NCBI GenBank assembly: GCA_021775315.1
Contig: JAJFIC010000093.1
Span: 59,242 to 123,241, forward strand
Origin: Paracoccaceae bacterium
GTDB taxonomy: Bacteria > Pseudomonadota > Alphaproteobacteria > Rhodobacterales > Rhodobacteraceae
Direction of reading: 5' to 3'
DNA length: 64,000 nt
The notes under the pieces were generated by a model. The model saw nothing but the letters and a program-made list of their open reading frames with translations. It was not told the DNA's origin and did no database searches. Numbering within the stretch: the first letter of the stretch is position 1; every line of letters starts with the position of its first letter. Of the stretch, positions 49,749 through 58,573 are shown one piece after another. A program made the position numbers and the translations under genes.

Positions 49749-51119
49749 TCAGGCAAACACCTCGTCTACGGCCTCTTTAGCAACAGCCACGACCTGATCG
49801 ACCTCGTCCGTTGTGATGCATAATGGCGGGGCAAACCCGATGATGTCGCCTTGTGGCATTGCGCGCGCGATCACATCGCGTTTTGCCATTGCCGCTGAAA
49901 TTGCCGGGCCGATTTTCTTGGCCGGGTCAAAGAACCCTAACGGCGCTTTGGTTTCGGCAAATTCAACCGCGCATAACAGGCCTTCGCCGCGCACTTGGGC
50001 AACATGTGGATGATCGGCAAAGGCGTCGTTCAGTTTTTTGAACAAATAGGCGCCCATGGTTCCCGAATTTTCCACCAATCCCATACTATCAATCAGTTTC
50101 AGGTTGGCCACACCTGCCGCCGCACCAATTGGATGGGCCGAATAGGTCCAGCCATGTCCAATCGGGCCGTTTTCATCGGTGCCGTTTTCCAGAACTTTCC
50201 AAACTTTGTCTGACACGATCGATCCCGACAAAGGTGCATAGGCCGATGTCAGGCCCTTTGCGATTGTGATGATATCGGCCTTTATCCCGTAATGATCCGA
50301 CCCGAACATGCTGCCAAGACGGCCAAAGCCTGTCACCACTTCATCGGCAATCAGCAGGATGTCGTATTTCTTCAATACCGCCTGAATGGCAGACCAGTAC
50401 CCGGCAGGCGGTGGCACGATGCCCCCGGTGCCCAAGACAGGTTCGCCAATGAAAGCCGCGACCGTATCAGGCCCTTCGGCCAAAATCATGGCCTCCAGCT
50501 TTGCCGCACAATCGGTTGAGAATTCTTGTTCGCTCATCCCATCGGTCGCGCCGCGCAGGTAATAGGGCGCTTCGGTATGTAAGACCTGCGACAAAGGCAG
50601 ATCGAACTTGTTGTGAAACAACTCAAGCCCGGTCAACGAGCCTGTCATCAGGCCAGACCCATGATAGCCCCGCCACCGCGAGATGATTTTCTTTTTCTGC
50701 GGGCGGCCAAGGATGTTGTTGAAATACCAGACCAGTTTGATGTTGGTTTCATTCGCGTCCGAGCCACTTTGCCCGAAATACACCTTCGACATATTCGCAG
50801 GCGCGCGGTCCAGGATCATCTTGGCAAGGGTGATCGAGGCCTCGGTGCCATGTCCGACATAGGAATGGTAATAGGCCAGTTCATGCGCTTGTTTTGCAAT
50901 CGCCTCGGCAATTTCGGTGCGCCCATAGCCGACATTCACACAATACAGCCCGGCAAACGCATCCAACATGCGCCGGCCGTCACGATCCGTGATGTGCACA
51001 CCATCGCCCGAGCTTATCACCCGCGTCGGCGTCTCGCCGCGTGCGTGCTGGGCAAGATGGGTTGAGGGATGGAAAAAGTTTTCGCGGTCCCATTCGGCAA
51101 GTTGGTCATTGTTCAGCAT
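49749..51119 (-). CDS. Class III (omega) aminotransferase
   Basis: 456-residue PLP enzyme of fold type I. Seen: GLYCVNVGYGRTEIAEAI, IADEVVTGFGRLGS with the cofactor-binding Asp, and the lysine region IITIAKGLTSAYAPLSG. Acts on omega-amines, beta-alanine or similar donors. I choose the ATG at 51119, preceded by GGAAAG, giving the usual length; the open frame to 51278 runs through a region of pseudogene debris. First gene of the aminotransferase-TauD-SDR-crotonase operon. Confidence 0.92.
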   Translation of the reverse strand: MLNNDQLAEWDRENFFHPSTHLAQHARGETPTRVISSGDGVHITDRDGRRMLDAFAGLYCVNVGYGRTEIAEAIAKQAHELAYYHSYVGHGTEASITLAKMILDRAPANMSKVYFGQSGSDANETNIKLVWYFNNILGRPQKKKIISRWRGYHGSGLMTGSLTGLELFHNKFDLPLSQVLHTEAPYYLRGATDGMSEQEFSTDCAAKLEAMILAEGPDTVAAFIGEPVLGTGGIVPPPAGYWSAIQAVLKKYDILLIADEVVTGFGRLGSMFGSDHYGIKADIITIAKGLTSAYAPLSGSIVSDKVWKVLENGTDENGPIGHGWTYSAHPIGAAAGVANLKLIDSMGLVENSGTMGAYLFKKLNDAFADHPHVAQVRGEGLLCAVEFAETKAPLGFFDPAKKIGPAISAAMAKRDVIARAMPQGDIIGFAPPLCITTDEVDQVVAVAKEAVDEVFA

Positions 51120-51221
51120 GGCGTGTCTTTCCAATTGTGAGGCGCGCAACATATCAACGCCGGACGATGATTTATTGTTTTCAATAGCAGGAACCCAATT
51201 CTCTGCAATCAGTCTCTTCAT

Positions 51222-51410
51222 GACACCCGAAAATAATCCTCGCACGCGCCATCCCGATACACATCCGCCGAGCAGCAATGCAGACCGCCGCCGAATGCTT
51301 AGATGTCGCGGAGTGCGATCATTTCATGCCGGGCCTGTCCATCTTTTTGGTCTGACAGACCTCGGGTTTTTCGACAGAGGGGGGGATATGGTCGGCCCTT
51401 GTGACGGATG
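51222..51410 (-). pseudogene. Amidinotransferase 3' relic
   Basis: The minus strand here is a diverged copy of the 3' end of the intact amidinotransferase at 51803-52936. Matching segments include the catalytic block (GGGLHCC then S instead of T, ADVYRDG) and EDYF at the end; upstream, EVCQTKKMDRPGM corresponds to EVYQMEQMDKLGM. A frameshift with a small deletion lies near 51325 and a Tyr codon has become TAA just before the catalytic block. Only about 60 codons can be recognised. It lies between the intact aminotransferase and a second relic. Confidence 0.8.
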
Positions 51411-51446
51411 CAGCCCCCGCACTACGAAACAGAGAGCGAGTGCGTT

Positions 51447-51710
51447 TCAATCAGAGGTCTTGATATTCTCGTTCCAATGCCCTTGATTGCCTGCCACAAT
51501 AAACGCCGCACCTGAGCCGATGGAGCAGAAACTGCCAATAACAAGCCGGTCCGCGCCTTCGTCGGACGAGAGATAGCGGGCGCAGTCATCGAAGTTGTGG
51601 CCGTGGTAATAACCTGAATAGTAGCTGTATCGGCCGACGATGATGTTTGGATTCGTTACCTGTTTGTCGAGGGTCACACCTCGAAACGGGCTTTCAAAGT
51701 AATTGTCTAT
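51447..51710 (-). pseudogene. CatB-type xenobiotic acetyltransferase, truncated
   Basis: The minus strand encodes the N-terminal part of a left-handed beta-helix acetyltransferase of the CatB/XAT group: [50 protein letters not shown] and AGNQGH with the catalytic His. Similarity stops soon after and the frame ends about 76-87 codons in, against about 210 normally. The codon at the expected start (51708-51710) is ATA, not ATG; a GTG at 51677 is the next possible start. A decayed fragment unlikely to give resistance. Confidence 0.82.
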
Positions 51711-51802
51711 CTGACCACCTCTGAATGAACAGTTTCTTTAGCCGTACCCGGAAAGCCCCCATTCAGCAAATAGCCCTACGTCATAGCCAATCGCCAAACC
51801 TA

Positions 51803-52936
51803 TCACCCTTTGGGAAAGTAATCCTCGCAGTCCCCATCCCGGTACACATCCGCCGTGCAGCAATGCAGTCCGCCGCCAAAGGCGTAAGCGTCGCGGAGTT
51901 CGACGGGGATGACGTTCATGCCGAGTTTGTCCATCTGTTCCATCTGATACACTTCCGACGCTTCCACGCAGACGGTTTTGGGGTCAAGCACCAGAACGTT
52001 CATCGAAAGCCAGGTCGAGGAATAACATAACGCCGGGGGTGAGTTGTGCGAAGGCTGGGCGCTGTCCACGATCTCCCAGCCATTGCGCTCAAACATCTCG
52101 CGCTGTTCTTGTGGCAAGCGGCGCTGTGGGTTGTTCAGGATCAGGCCGGGGCGCAAAGGCGTGAAGGTCGCGTCGATATGGATCGGGTAGGGGTCACCCG
52201 GAAAGTTGACGGTATGCACCCGGTGGTCGGGGAAATGCCGCCGCAGCCATTCGATGCCTTTTAGGTTGGTTGTGAATCCGTGCTGCACAACCAAATCACG
52301 CCCAAACCGCAGAACGTCAGCGGCGTCAAACAGCGGCTCTTCCTCGGTTGTGACAAAGAATTTTTCCTCGGCCCATTTCAAACGCTTATCGACGCCGTTT
52401 TTTTCCGAAAGGTAATCGGGATGATAATCGCGGTCGCTTAGGCGGGGCTTTGGGGCCGCTTCGTGGCGGAAATTCCGGTCTTCTTCCCAATATTGCTGCA
52501 TCAGGGGGCGATAGCACAGATATTCAAACCAGCGGCAGCGATAGGACATCGTCGCCTCAAGAATTTCCTGCCCAACCGTCAACAGAACGTCACGCGGCGG
52601 CATACAGCCGAACTGGCTGTCGGTATGGAAATCCGGCGTCGTGGCAGGCAGCGAGAAATCGGTTGGTGTTGGCCGATCCACGCGCAGGCCGCGTTTTTCC
52701 AGCATACCGGCGAAATTGTCCAACAGCTCGTTCGCGCGGTCGATGGTTTCTTGCGGCCGGCGGCCCCACATACCGCGCATATCGCTGTCTTCGGGGACTT
52801 TGGCATCCAGTGCTGGCTCTTCCGGTGGGATGTGGCAATCATCTGCCCGCCCCACGATCACATGGCGAAGGGTATCCCATTCGTTCCAGCTTTTGACTTC
52901 GGTTTTGTCAGGTGACCAGGCCATGCGCGCCCCCAT
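51803..52936 (-). CDS. Glycine amidinotransferase-like (AGAT-family) enzyme
   Basis: 377 residues. Family residues are complete: FDAADVLRFGRD (Asp), PIHIDATF (His about 253) and GGGLHCCTADVYR (Cys about 359, the thioamidine-forming nucleophile). It should move an amidino group from arginine to an amine acceptor, giving ornithine and a guanidino compound; the acceptor could be glycine or something else. A second ATG at 52924 has a GGGGG stretch upstream and may be the real start. The operon with the aminotransferase genes downstream is interrupted by about 680 bp of relics. Confidence 0.87.
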   Translation of the reverse strand: MGARMAWSPDKTEVKSWNEWDTLRHVIVGRADDCHIPPEEPALDAKVPEDSDMRGMWGRRPQETIDRANELLDNFAGMLEKRGLRVDRPTPTDFSLPATTPDFHTDSQFGCMPPRDVLLTVGQEILEATMSYRCRWFEYLCYRPLMQQYWEEDRNFRHEAAPKPRLSDRDYHPDYLSEKNGVDKRLKWAEEKFFVTTEEEPLFDAADVLRFGRDLVVQHGFTTNLKGIEWLRRHFPDHRVHTVNFPGDPYPIHIDATFTPLRPGLILNNPQRRLPQEQREMFERNGWEIVDSAQPSHNSPPALCYSSTWLSMNVLVLDPKTVCVEASEVYQMEQMDKLGMNVIPVELRDAYAFGGGLHCCTADVYRDGDCEDYFPKG

Positions 52937-53080
52937 TTATTGGCATCTCATTTCAACATTGCGGACAAAATCTTAGGCCGCGGTTGATTGCAAGCGAAAT
53001 GCCGCAAGGGGCGCTATAATCTTGACGGGGCACAGCATTGGGAGGATGCTGAACACGTAGTTCCAATTTGTGAGGTTGTT

Positions 53081-54610
53081 ATGAGAACAGGTTTCTATTC
53101 AAGTATTTTGGCCGGGGGCCTGTCCGTTGCGGCATCCCTGCCTGCATTCGCGGACATTACCGCACAAGAGGTTCTGGATAGTATTCTGGGATATTACGAA
53201 TCCGTCGGGTACAATGTGTCCATCGGATCTGAGGATATGTCAGGTGGATTTCTGACCGTCAAAGACATGGTCGTGACCATGCAAATCCCTGAGGAAGATG
53301 GCGAAATTTCGGTTTTGATCGAATCCTTTGCCCTTAAGGAAACCGGCGGTGGCGAAGTCTCGATCGAGATTCCGTCGTCGATGCCCCTGACGGTCAAAGC
53401 GACCGAGGATGGTGAAGATCAGGCCGTCGGCATTATCAATTATGACAGCGTTAATTTCGAGGGCCTCGTGTCCGGCGACGCTGATGATTTTCGGATCAAC
53501 ACCACCTTTGACTCCATGTCGATGAAGGTTGATTCGCTGACGGTCAAAGGCACGTCCATTCCAATGACCTTTGCGGTGAGCTTCGGTCAGACAGGCTCTG
53601 AATACGCGATCAAGAAATCAGATGACGACCAGCGCGAAATCGATTCGGTTTTTGAAGTGGAAGATCTGGCAATCGTGGTGAACGTCAAAGAACCCGGCGG
53701 CGAAGGCTTCTTTTCGATGACTGGTGATATGGCGGATATCGCTTCTTCAGGTGCTGTCGCATTCACGATGGCGGAAAATCTCGCCGAAAACCCGCTGGCT
53801 TTGTTGACCGGCGGATTCTTGGTTGATGGCGTGTTTCAATACGGGGCTTCAAATATCGACGTCAGCCTAAGTGCCGACGACACACAATTTGCAATGACCG
53901 GCAGTTCAACCGGTGGGTTGCTGGACGTGATTGTTTCGCCAGAATTGATCGCCTATGAGGTCTCGCAAACAGGCGTTGACCTGACCATGTCATCGTCGGA
54001 AATTCCGTTTCCTTCGGTCAAGCTGAACTATGACGAGATCGGCATAGCCTTTTCAGTTCCACTTGCCAAATCAGACGAGCCAAGCGACTTTTTCGCCAAA
54101 ACCGCCATTCGCGGTCTAAGCGTCAGCGAAGCAATCTGGTCAATGATTGACCCGGGCCAATCCATCCCACGCGATCCGGCAACCGTCGCAATTGATCTAA
54201 GTGGCAAAGTGCAGGTTCTGGTCGATCTGATGGACCCCGAAACGCTTGAAAACATCGACCAGATGGATGCGCCACCTATGTTGCCAATGTCACTGGACCT
54301 GAACGAATTGCTGGTGTCCTTTGGCGGTGCAAACTTGGATGGTGACGGCTCTGTCGTGTTCAACTTTGAAAACCCCGTGATGGTTGGCGGCGTGCCTCTG
54401 CCTATCGGCGAGGTTAATCTAAGCCTGAAAGGCGGCTTTGGCCTGATGGACAAGCTGATGGCGATTGGCCTTATCCCGGAAGATGCCTCAATGGGTATCC
54501 GCGCGATGCTGGGTGCGTTTGCAAAACCCGTCGGCGAAGATCATTTTGAAACCAAGATCGAAATGACAGCCGAAGGTGCTATTCTGGCAAACGGCCAGCG
54601 TATCCAATAA
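53081..54610 (+). CDS. DUF2125-like periplasmic protein
   Basis: 509 residues from ATG 53081: signal peptide (MRTGFYSSILAGGLSVAASL, cut after AFA), then a long beta-rich, acidic, cysteine-poor region. The alternation of short strands and repeated PLTVKAT/DFRINTTFDS-type segments fits the DUF2125 group common in Rhodobacterales, some of which resemble lipid-transfer AsmA-like folds. Function unknown. The frame is open from 52988 but only this start gives a signal peptide. Followed by a strong hairpin. Confidence 0.75.
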   Translation: MRTGFYSSILAGGLSVAASLPAFADITAQEVLDSILGYYESVGYNVSIGSEDMSGGFLTVKDMVVTMQIPEEDGEISVLIESFALKETGGGEVSIEIPSSMPLTVKATEDGEDQAVGIINYDSVNFEGLVSGDADDFRINTTFDSMSMKVDSLTVKGTSIPMTFAVSFGQTGSEYAIKKSDDDQREIDSVFEVEDLAIVVNVKEPGGEGFFSMTGDMADIASSGAVAFTMAENLAENPLALLTGGFLVDGVFQYGASNIDVSLSADDTQFAMTGSSTGGLLDVIVSPELIAYEVSQTGVDLTMSSSEIPFPSVKLNYDEIGIAFSVPLAKSDEPSDFFAKTAIRGLSVSEAIWSMIDPGQSIPRDPATVAIDLSGKVQVLVDLMDPETLENIDQMDAPPMLPMSLDLNELLVSFGGANLDGDGSVVFNFENPVMVGGVPLPIGEVNLSLKGGFGLMDKLMAIGLIPEDASMGIRAMLGAFAKPVGEDHFETKIEMTAEGAILANGQRIQ

Positions 54611-54617
54611 AACGAAC

Positions 54618-54647
54618 TGCGGCAGGCAGGTTGATTTGCCTGCCGCA
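54618..54647 (+). terminator. Hairpin after the DUF2125-like gene
   Basis: TGCGGCAGGCA and TGCCTGCCGCA form a perfect 11-bp stem around an 8-nt loop, 8 bp after the stop codon. The following bases are not a strong T-run, but stem strength and position make termination likely. Confidence 0.65.
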
Positions 54648-54712
54648 CTTGAACCCCGCCACCCGATTGCTTTAATCGGACCCATAGAACGGGCCTCAAT
54701 CAAGCGGGATAC

Positions 54713-56059
54713 ATGCCAGAAAACTTGGAAAACCTGACGGCGTCTTTGTTAGAGGCCGCAAAACGCGCCGGTGCCGATGATGCCGACGCGCTGGCCGTAT
54801 CGGGCCGATCCGTGTCCGTCGATGTGCTGTCGGGGGCGCTGGAACATGCCGAACGCGCCGAAGGCATTGATATTGGCCTGCGGGTTTTGCTGGGTCAGCG
54901 ACAGGCCTGCGTTTCATCATCTGATATTCGCGCCGAAACCATCACTGAAATGGCGGCCCGCGCCGTGGCTATGGCCCGCGAAGCCCCGGAAGACAGCGCC
55001 ATCGGTCTGGCCACATCCGCTGAACTTGCGACCTCTTGGGATGTTGCCGCGCTGGAACTGCTTGATCCGTCAGCCGAACCCAGCCCGAAAGATCTGGAAC
55101 AAGATGCCCTGATGGCCGAGGCCGCAGCGCAGGCCGTTCAGGGCGTGGCGCAAGTGCAAGGCTCATCCGCTGGCTATTCCGCACAGCAAATTCATCTTGC
55201 GACTTCTAACGGTTTCTCAGGCGGCTATGGCCGCACCGGACGATCCACCTCATGCGTTGCCATATCGGGCGAGGGTCTGACGATGGAGCGTGATTATGCC
55301 GGGGAATCGCGGGTTTTTCAGGCGGATCTGCCTGACGCCAGCGGTATCGGGCAATTGGCAGGCGAACGCGCCGTGTCGCGCCGCAACCCGACCCGCCCGC
55401 CGACTGGTGCCTACCCGGTTTTGTTCGATGAACGCATTTCTTCGTCTCTGATCGGGCATTTGTTGGGGGCGATCAACGGCGCCTCAATCGTGCGCGGGTC
55501 AAGCTGGCTGCGCGATGCTATGGGTGAACAAGTGCTGCCCAAGGGCATGTCGCTGGTCGAAAACCCGTTTCGGCCAAGGATTTCCGGCTCCAGACCTTTT
55601 GATGGCGAAGGCTTGCCGGTTGCCACTCGCAACGTGGTTGCTGACGGGATGCTGACCGGCTGGACGCTTGATTTGTCCACCGCGCGCCACCTTGGACTGA
55701 CCAGCACCGCAAATGCGTCGCGCGGAACGTCATCACCGCCGTCGCCATCGGCGGGCAACATGGATCTGACGCAAGGCAACCTTGGCCGCGATGACCTGAT
55801 TGAGGAAATGGGAACGGGGTTGATTATCACGTCAATGATCGGTTCATCCATCAACGCCACAACCGGGGATTATTCCCGTGGGGCGTCGGGATTTTGGGTC
55901 GAAAACGGTGAAATCACCGGCCCGGTGAACGAATGTACGGTGGCGGGCAACCTGCGCGACATGTTGCTGACATTGCACGCCGCCAATGACGCCCGTTCCT
56001 ATCTGTCGCGCCGGGTACCCAGCCTGCTGGTCGAAGGGCTGACGATTGCCGGGGCCTGA
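54713..56059 (+). CDS. pmbA: TldD/PmbA-family metalloprotease PmbA
   Basis: 448 residues, one half of the TldD/TldE heterodimeric protease family that trims modified peptides and some antitoxins. Seen: the N-terminal ADALAVSGRSVSVDVLSG, GYGRTGRSTSCVAISGEG, LGLTSTANASRG and the late GASGFWVENGEITGPVNECTVAGNLRDM. TldD is not in the window. It overlaps the cysQ-like gene by 14 bp. Confidence 0.93.
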   Translation: MPENLENLTASLLEAAKRAGADDADALAVSGRSVSVDVLSGALEHAERAEGIDIGLRVLLGQRQACVSSSDIRAETITEMAARAVAMAREAPEDSAIGLATSAELATSWDVAALELLDPSAEPSPKDLEQDALMAEAAAQAVQGVAQVQGSSAGYSAQQIHLATSNGFSGGYGRTGRSTSCVAISGEGLTMERDYAGESRVFQADLPDASGIGQLAGERAVSRRNPTRPPTGAYPVLFDERISSSLIGHLLGAINGASIVRGSSWLRDAMGEQVLPKGMSLVENPFRPRISGSRPFDGEGLPVATRNVVADGMLTGWTLDLSTARHLGLTSTANASRGTSSPPSPSAGNMDLTQGNLGRDDLIEEMGTGLIITSMIGSSINATTGDYSRGASGFWVENGEITGPVNECTVAGNLRDMLLTLHAANDARSYLSRRVPSLLVEGLTIAGA

Positions 56060-56822
56060 TCTTGATCTGTTACTAGAGGCCGCAGAGGCCGCAGGCCGTA
56101 TCGCCGCGCGCCACTTTCGCGGCAGCTACGAAATTCAGGACAAGGGCGATGGCCAAGGCCCGGTGACCGAGGCTGATCTGGAAATCGACCGCATGTTAAA
56201 GGCAGAACTGCTGGACGCGCGCCCCGATTACGGTTGGCTGTCTGAAGAAACCGAAGACGACCACGCCCGCCTGAACGCAAAACGCGTTTTCATCATTGAT
56301 CCCATTGACGGCACCCGTTCCTTTGTCGCAGGCCAGAAAACCTTTGCCCATTCGCTGGCGATTGCCGAAGATGGCGTTGTCACCACAGCCGTGGTTCACC
56401 TGCCAATGCGCGAGCTGACCTATCAGGCCGAGGTCGGGCAGGGCGCGCGGGTCAACGGGCAGCCAATGCAACAATCCGGGCGAACGGACCTGGCCGACGC
56501 CCGCGTTCTGGCCGCCAAACCCCAGATGCACGCTGACCACTGGCCGGGCGGCGCACCCCCGGTCGAGCGGCATTTCCGGTCTTCGCTTGCTTACCGGTTA
56601 TGCCTGATTGCGCAGGGAAGGTTTGACGGCATGGTGACACTGCGCGACGCATGGGAATGGGACATCGCTGCGGGCGATCTGATTTGCCGCGAGGCAGGTG
56701 CGCTGACAACAGACCGGTTTGGCGCGGCACTGCGTTTCAATGACCCCGGCGCCAAGACCCCCGGCGTTCTGGCGGCCAGTCCCGGTGTCCATGCCGGATT
56801 TCTGGCGCATCTGAAGGTCTGA
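56046..56822 (+). CDS. Inositol monophosphatase-family phosphatase (CysQ/HisN-like)
   Basis: 258 residues with the three metal-binding motifs: SEETEDD, DPIDGTRSFVAG and WEWDIAAGDLI. It could act on 3'-phosphoadenosine 5'-phosphate, histidinol phosphate or inositol phosphate. Start is a TTG (56046) inside the pmbA 3' end; there is no ATG before the N-terminal helix. Likely translated by coupling with pmbA. Confidence 0.85.
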   Translation: MPGPDLDLLLEAAEAAGRIAARHFRGSYEIQDKGDGQGPVTEADLEIDRMLKAELLDARPDYGWLSEETEDDHARLNAKRVFIIDPIDGTRSFVAGQKTFAHSLAIAEDGVVTTAVVHLPMRELTYQAEVGQGARVNGQPMQQSGRTDLADARVLAAKPQMHADHWPGGAPPVERHFRSSLAYRLCLIAQGRFDGMVTLRDAWEWDIAAGDLICREAGALTTDRFGAALRFNDPGAKTPGVLAASPGVHAGFLAHLKV

Positions 56823-56891
56823 CAGACCTTTTAAACCGCCACGATCTGCCCTATAGCAATTTCAGTTTAATATGTATCGGCTATCGCTGCC

Positions 56892-56916
56892 TTTCGCTGT
56901 TTGCTGAAACGCGAAA
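56892..56916 (+). promoter_or_regulatory. Hairpin upstream of the DUF4170 gene
   Basis: TTTCGC-T-GTTT, loop GCTG, then AAAC-GCGAAA: a 10-bp stem with one bulge, 70 bp after the phosphatase stop and 72 bp before the DUF4170 ATG. No T-run follows, so it may be a leader structure rather than a terminator. Confidence 0.35.
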
Positions 56917-56987
56917 CCCGATAAAAGATGTATCAACGAAAACTGGAAATGCTTTAGAATTACCCAAAAGCAGCAGGAGTTAAAGAC

Positions 56988-57230
56988 ATGGCGCAACGTT
57001 TACATCTGGTTTTTGGCGGGGATCTGGTTGATCCGACCTCGACCACGTTCAAGGACGTCGATCAGATTGATATCGTCGGAATTTTTCCGGATTACCAATC
57101 GGCCTATGACGCCTGGAAATCCGCCGCACAGCGCAATGTTGATAACGCCCATAACCGCTATTTCATCGCTCATCTGCACAAATTGCGCGACGAAAAGGCT
57201 CCGGCTGGTCCGACCGAAGAACTAGGCTAG
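56988..57230 (+). CDS. DUF4170 domain protein
   Basis: 80 residues: LHLVFGGDLVDPTSTTFKDV, then IVGIFPDYQSAYDAWKSAAQ and YFIAHLHKL. This short uncharacterised family occurs beside waaA and lpxK in Rhodobacterales, so a link to lipopolysaccharide synthesis is possible but unproven. Good CAGGAG ribosome-binding site. Next gene starts 11 bp later. Confidence 0.9.
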   Translation: MAQRLHLVFGGDLVDPTSTTFKDVDQIDIVGIFPDYQSAYDAWKSAAQRNVDNAHNRYFIAHLHKLRDEKAPAGPTEELG

Positions 57231-57241
57231 GATCGCGCCTA

Positions 57242-58573
57242 ATGGGCCATTCGCTTGGACTTGCATTGTATCTGGCGTTCTCAGAACGCGCGACTGGTTA
57301 TGCGACCCGTCGGTTGGAAGAACGCAAAGTTCAGGGAAAAGAAGATACCAGCCGCATAAAGGAACGTCTGGGTGCGGCCAGCAAATCCCGCCCGGATGGA
57401 TTGCTGGTGTGGTTTCACGCGGCCAGCGTTGGTGAATCCCTGTCCATTCTGGAACTGGTGCGCCGGTTGGGCGATCAACGACCCGATCTGCATTTTCTGA
57501 TCACCACCGGCACTGTGACCTCGGCCAATCTGATGGCGGGTCGCCTGCCTGACAGCGCGGTTCACCAATATGTTCCTGTCGATATCCGGCCCTTTGTGCG
57601 TCAGTTTCTGGCCCATTGGAAACCCGATCTGGCCGTCTGGACGGAAAGCGAAATCTGGCCTGCTTTGATGTTTGAGGCGGATGCAGCCCACATTCCCATG
57701 GTGCTGATTAACGCCCGCATATCAAAAACCACCAACGAAGGCTGGCGCTGGTTTCCGGGCTTTGCCAAATCCCTGCTCAGACGGTTCAGTTTTGTGCTGG
57801 CGCAAGATGATGTGACCGCCAAAAACCTGCACCGCCTTGGCTTGCCGCGCGACCGGATCGAGGTGACGGGAACCCTCAAGGAAGGCTCGGCCGCTTTACC
57901 CCATGACGAAGCCGAGCGGACGCGGTTTGCCAATTCCCTGTCCGGTCGCCCGGTCTGGCTGGCGGCATCGACCCATCCCGGCGAAGAGGACATCGTCGCC
58001 AAAGCGCATCGGCAAGCCGCCCGCGCGGCCCAGCGATTGCTTTTGATTATTGCGCCACGTCACCCCGAACGCGGCCCGGAAATTGCCCGAAAACTGCGCG
58101 CGGATGGCTGGGACATTGCGGTCAGATCAAAGGGCGAGGTGCCGGATGCCTCGACCCAGATTTATCTGGCGGACACATTGGGCGAAATGGGGCTGTGGTA
58201 TCGCATCGCGCCGGTCAGTTTTCTGGGCGGCTCATTGGTTGATATTGGCGGGCATAACCCGTTTGAACCTGCCGCCCTTGGTTCGGCGATCATTCACGGC
58301 CCGCATGTCCACAAAGTGGCCGACATTTACGAACGTCTGGCCGAGGTTGGCGCAACGGTCGAGGTGAAAACCACCGACGATCTGGTCAAGGCAGTTGGCC
58401 GGGTTCTGTCACCGGACAAAGCCGCCGCAATGGCCCATGCCGCGTGGGAGATTAGTTCGAGCGGGGCCGAGGTTACCGACCGCGCGCTTGAATTGCTGGT
58501 CAGCTATCTGCCCGCGCAACCGGATCAACCAGACCAGCTCGATCAGCCCACGCAATCAAACGGGGGCCAGTAA
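57242..58573 (+). CDS. waaA: 3-deoxy-D-manno-octulosonic acid transferase
   Basis: Adds Kdo to lipid A precursors at the inner membrane. 443 residues, GT-B fold: the N-terminal VWFHAASVGESLSI, acceptor-side TESEIWPALM, and the C-terminal CMP-Kdo site FLGGSLVDIGGHNPFEPA. The normal N-terminal membrane helix is short here (GLALYLAFSERATGY). Overlaps lpxK by one base and precedes it in the lipid A pathway. Confidence 0.94.
   Translation: MGHSLGLALYLAFSERATGYATRRLEERKVQGKEDTSRIKERLGAASKSRPDGLLVWFHAASVGESLSILELVRRLGDQRPDLHFLITTGTVTSANLMAGRLPDSAVHQYVPVDIRPFVRQFLAHWKPDLAVWTESEIWPALMFEADAAHIPMVLINARISKTTNEGWRWFPGFAKSLLRRFSFVLAQDDVTAKNLHRLGLPRDRIEVTGTLKEGSAALPHDEAERTRFANSLSGRPVWLAASTHPGEEDIVAKAHRQAARAAQRLLLIIAPRHPERGPEIARKLRADGWDIAVRSKGEVPDASTQIYLADTLGEMGLWYRIAPVSFLGGSLVDIGGHNPFEPAALGSAIIHGPHVHKVADIYERLAEVGATVEVKTTDDLVKAVGRVLSPDKAAAMAHAAWEISSSGAEVTDRALELLVSYLPAQPDQPDQLDQPTQSNGGQ

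Noticed and set aside
51120..51278. N-terminal extension of the class III aminotransferase
   Set aside because: It reads through relic sequence; the ATG at 51119 has a good ribosome-binding site and gives the family's length.
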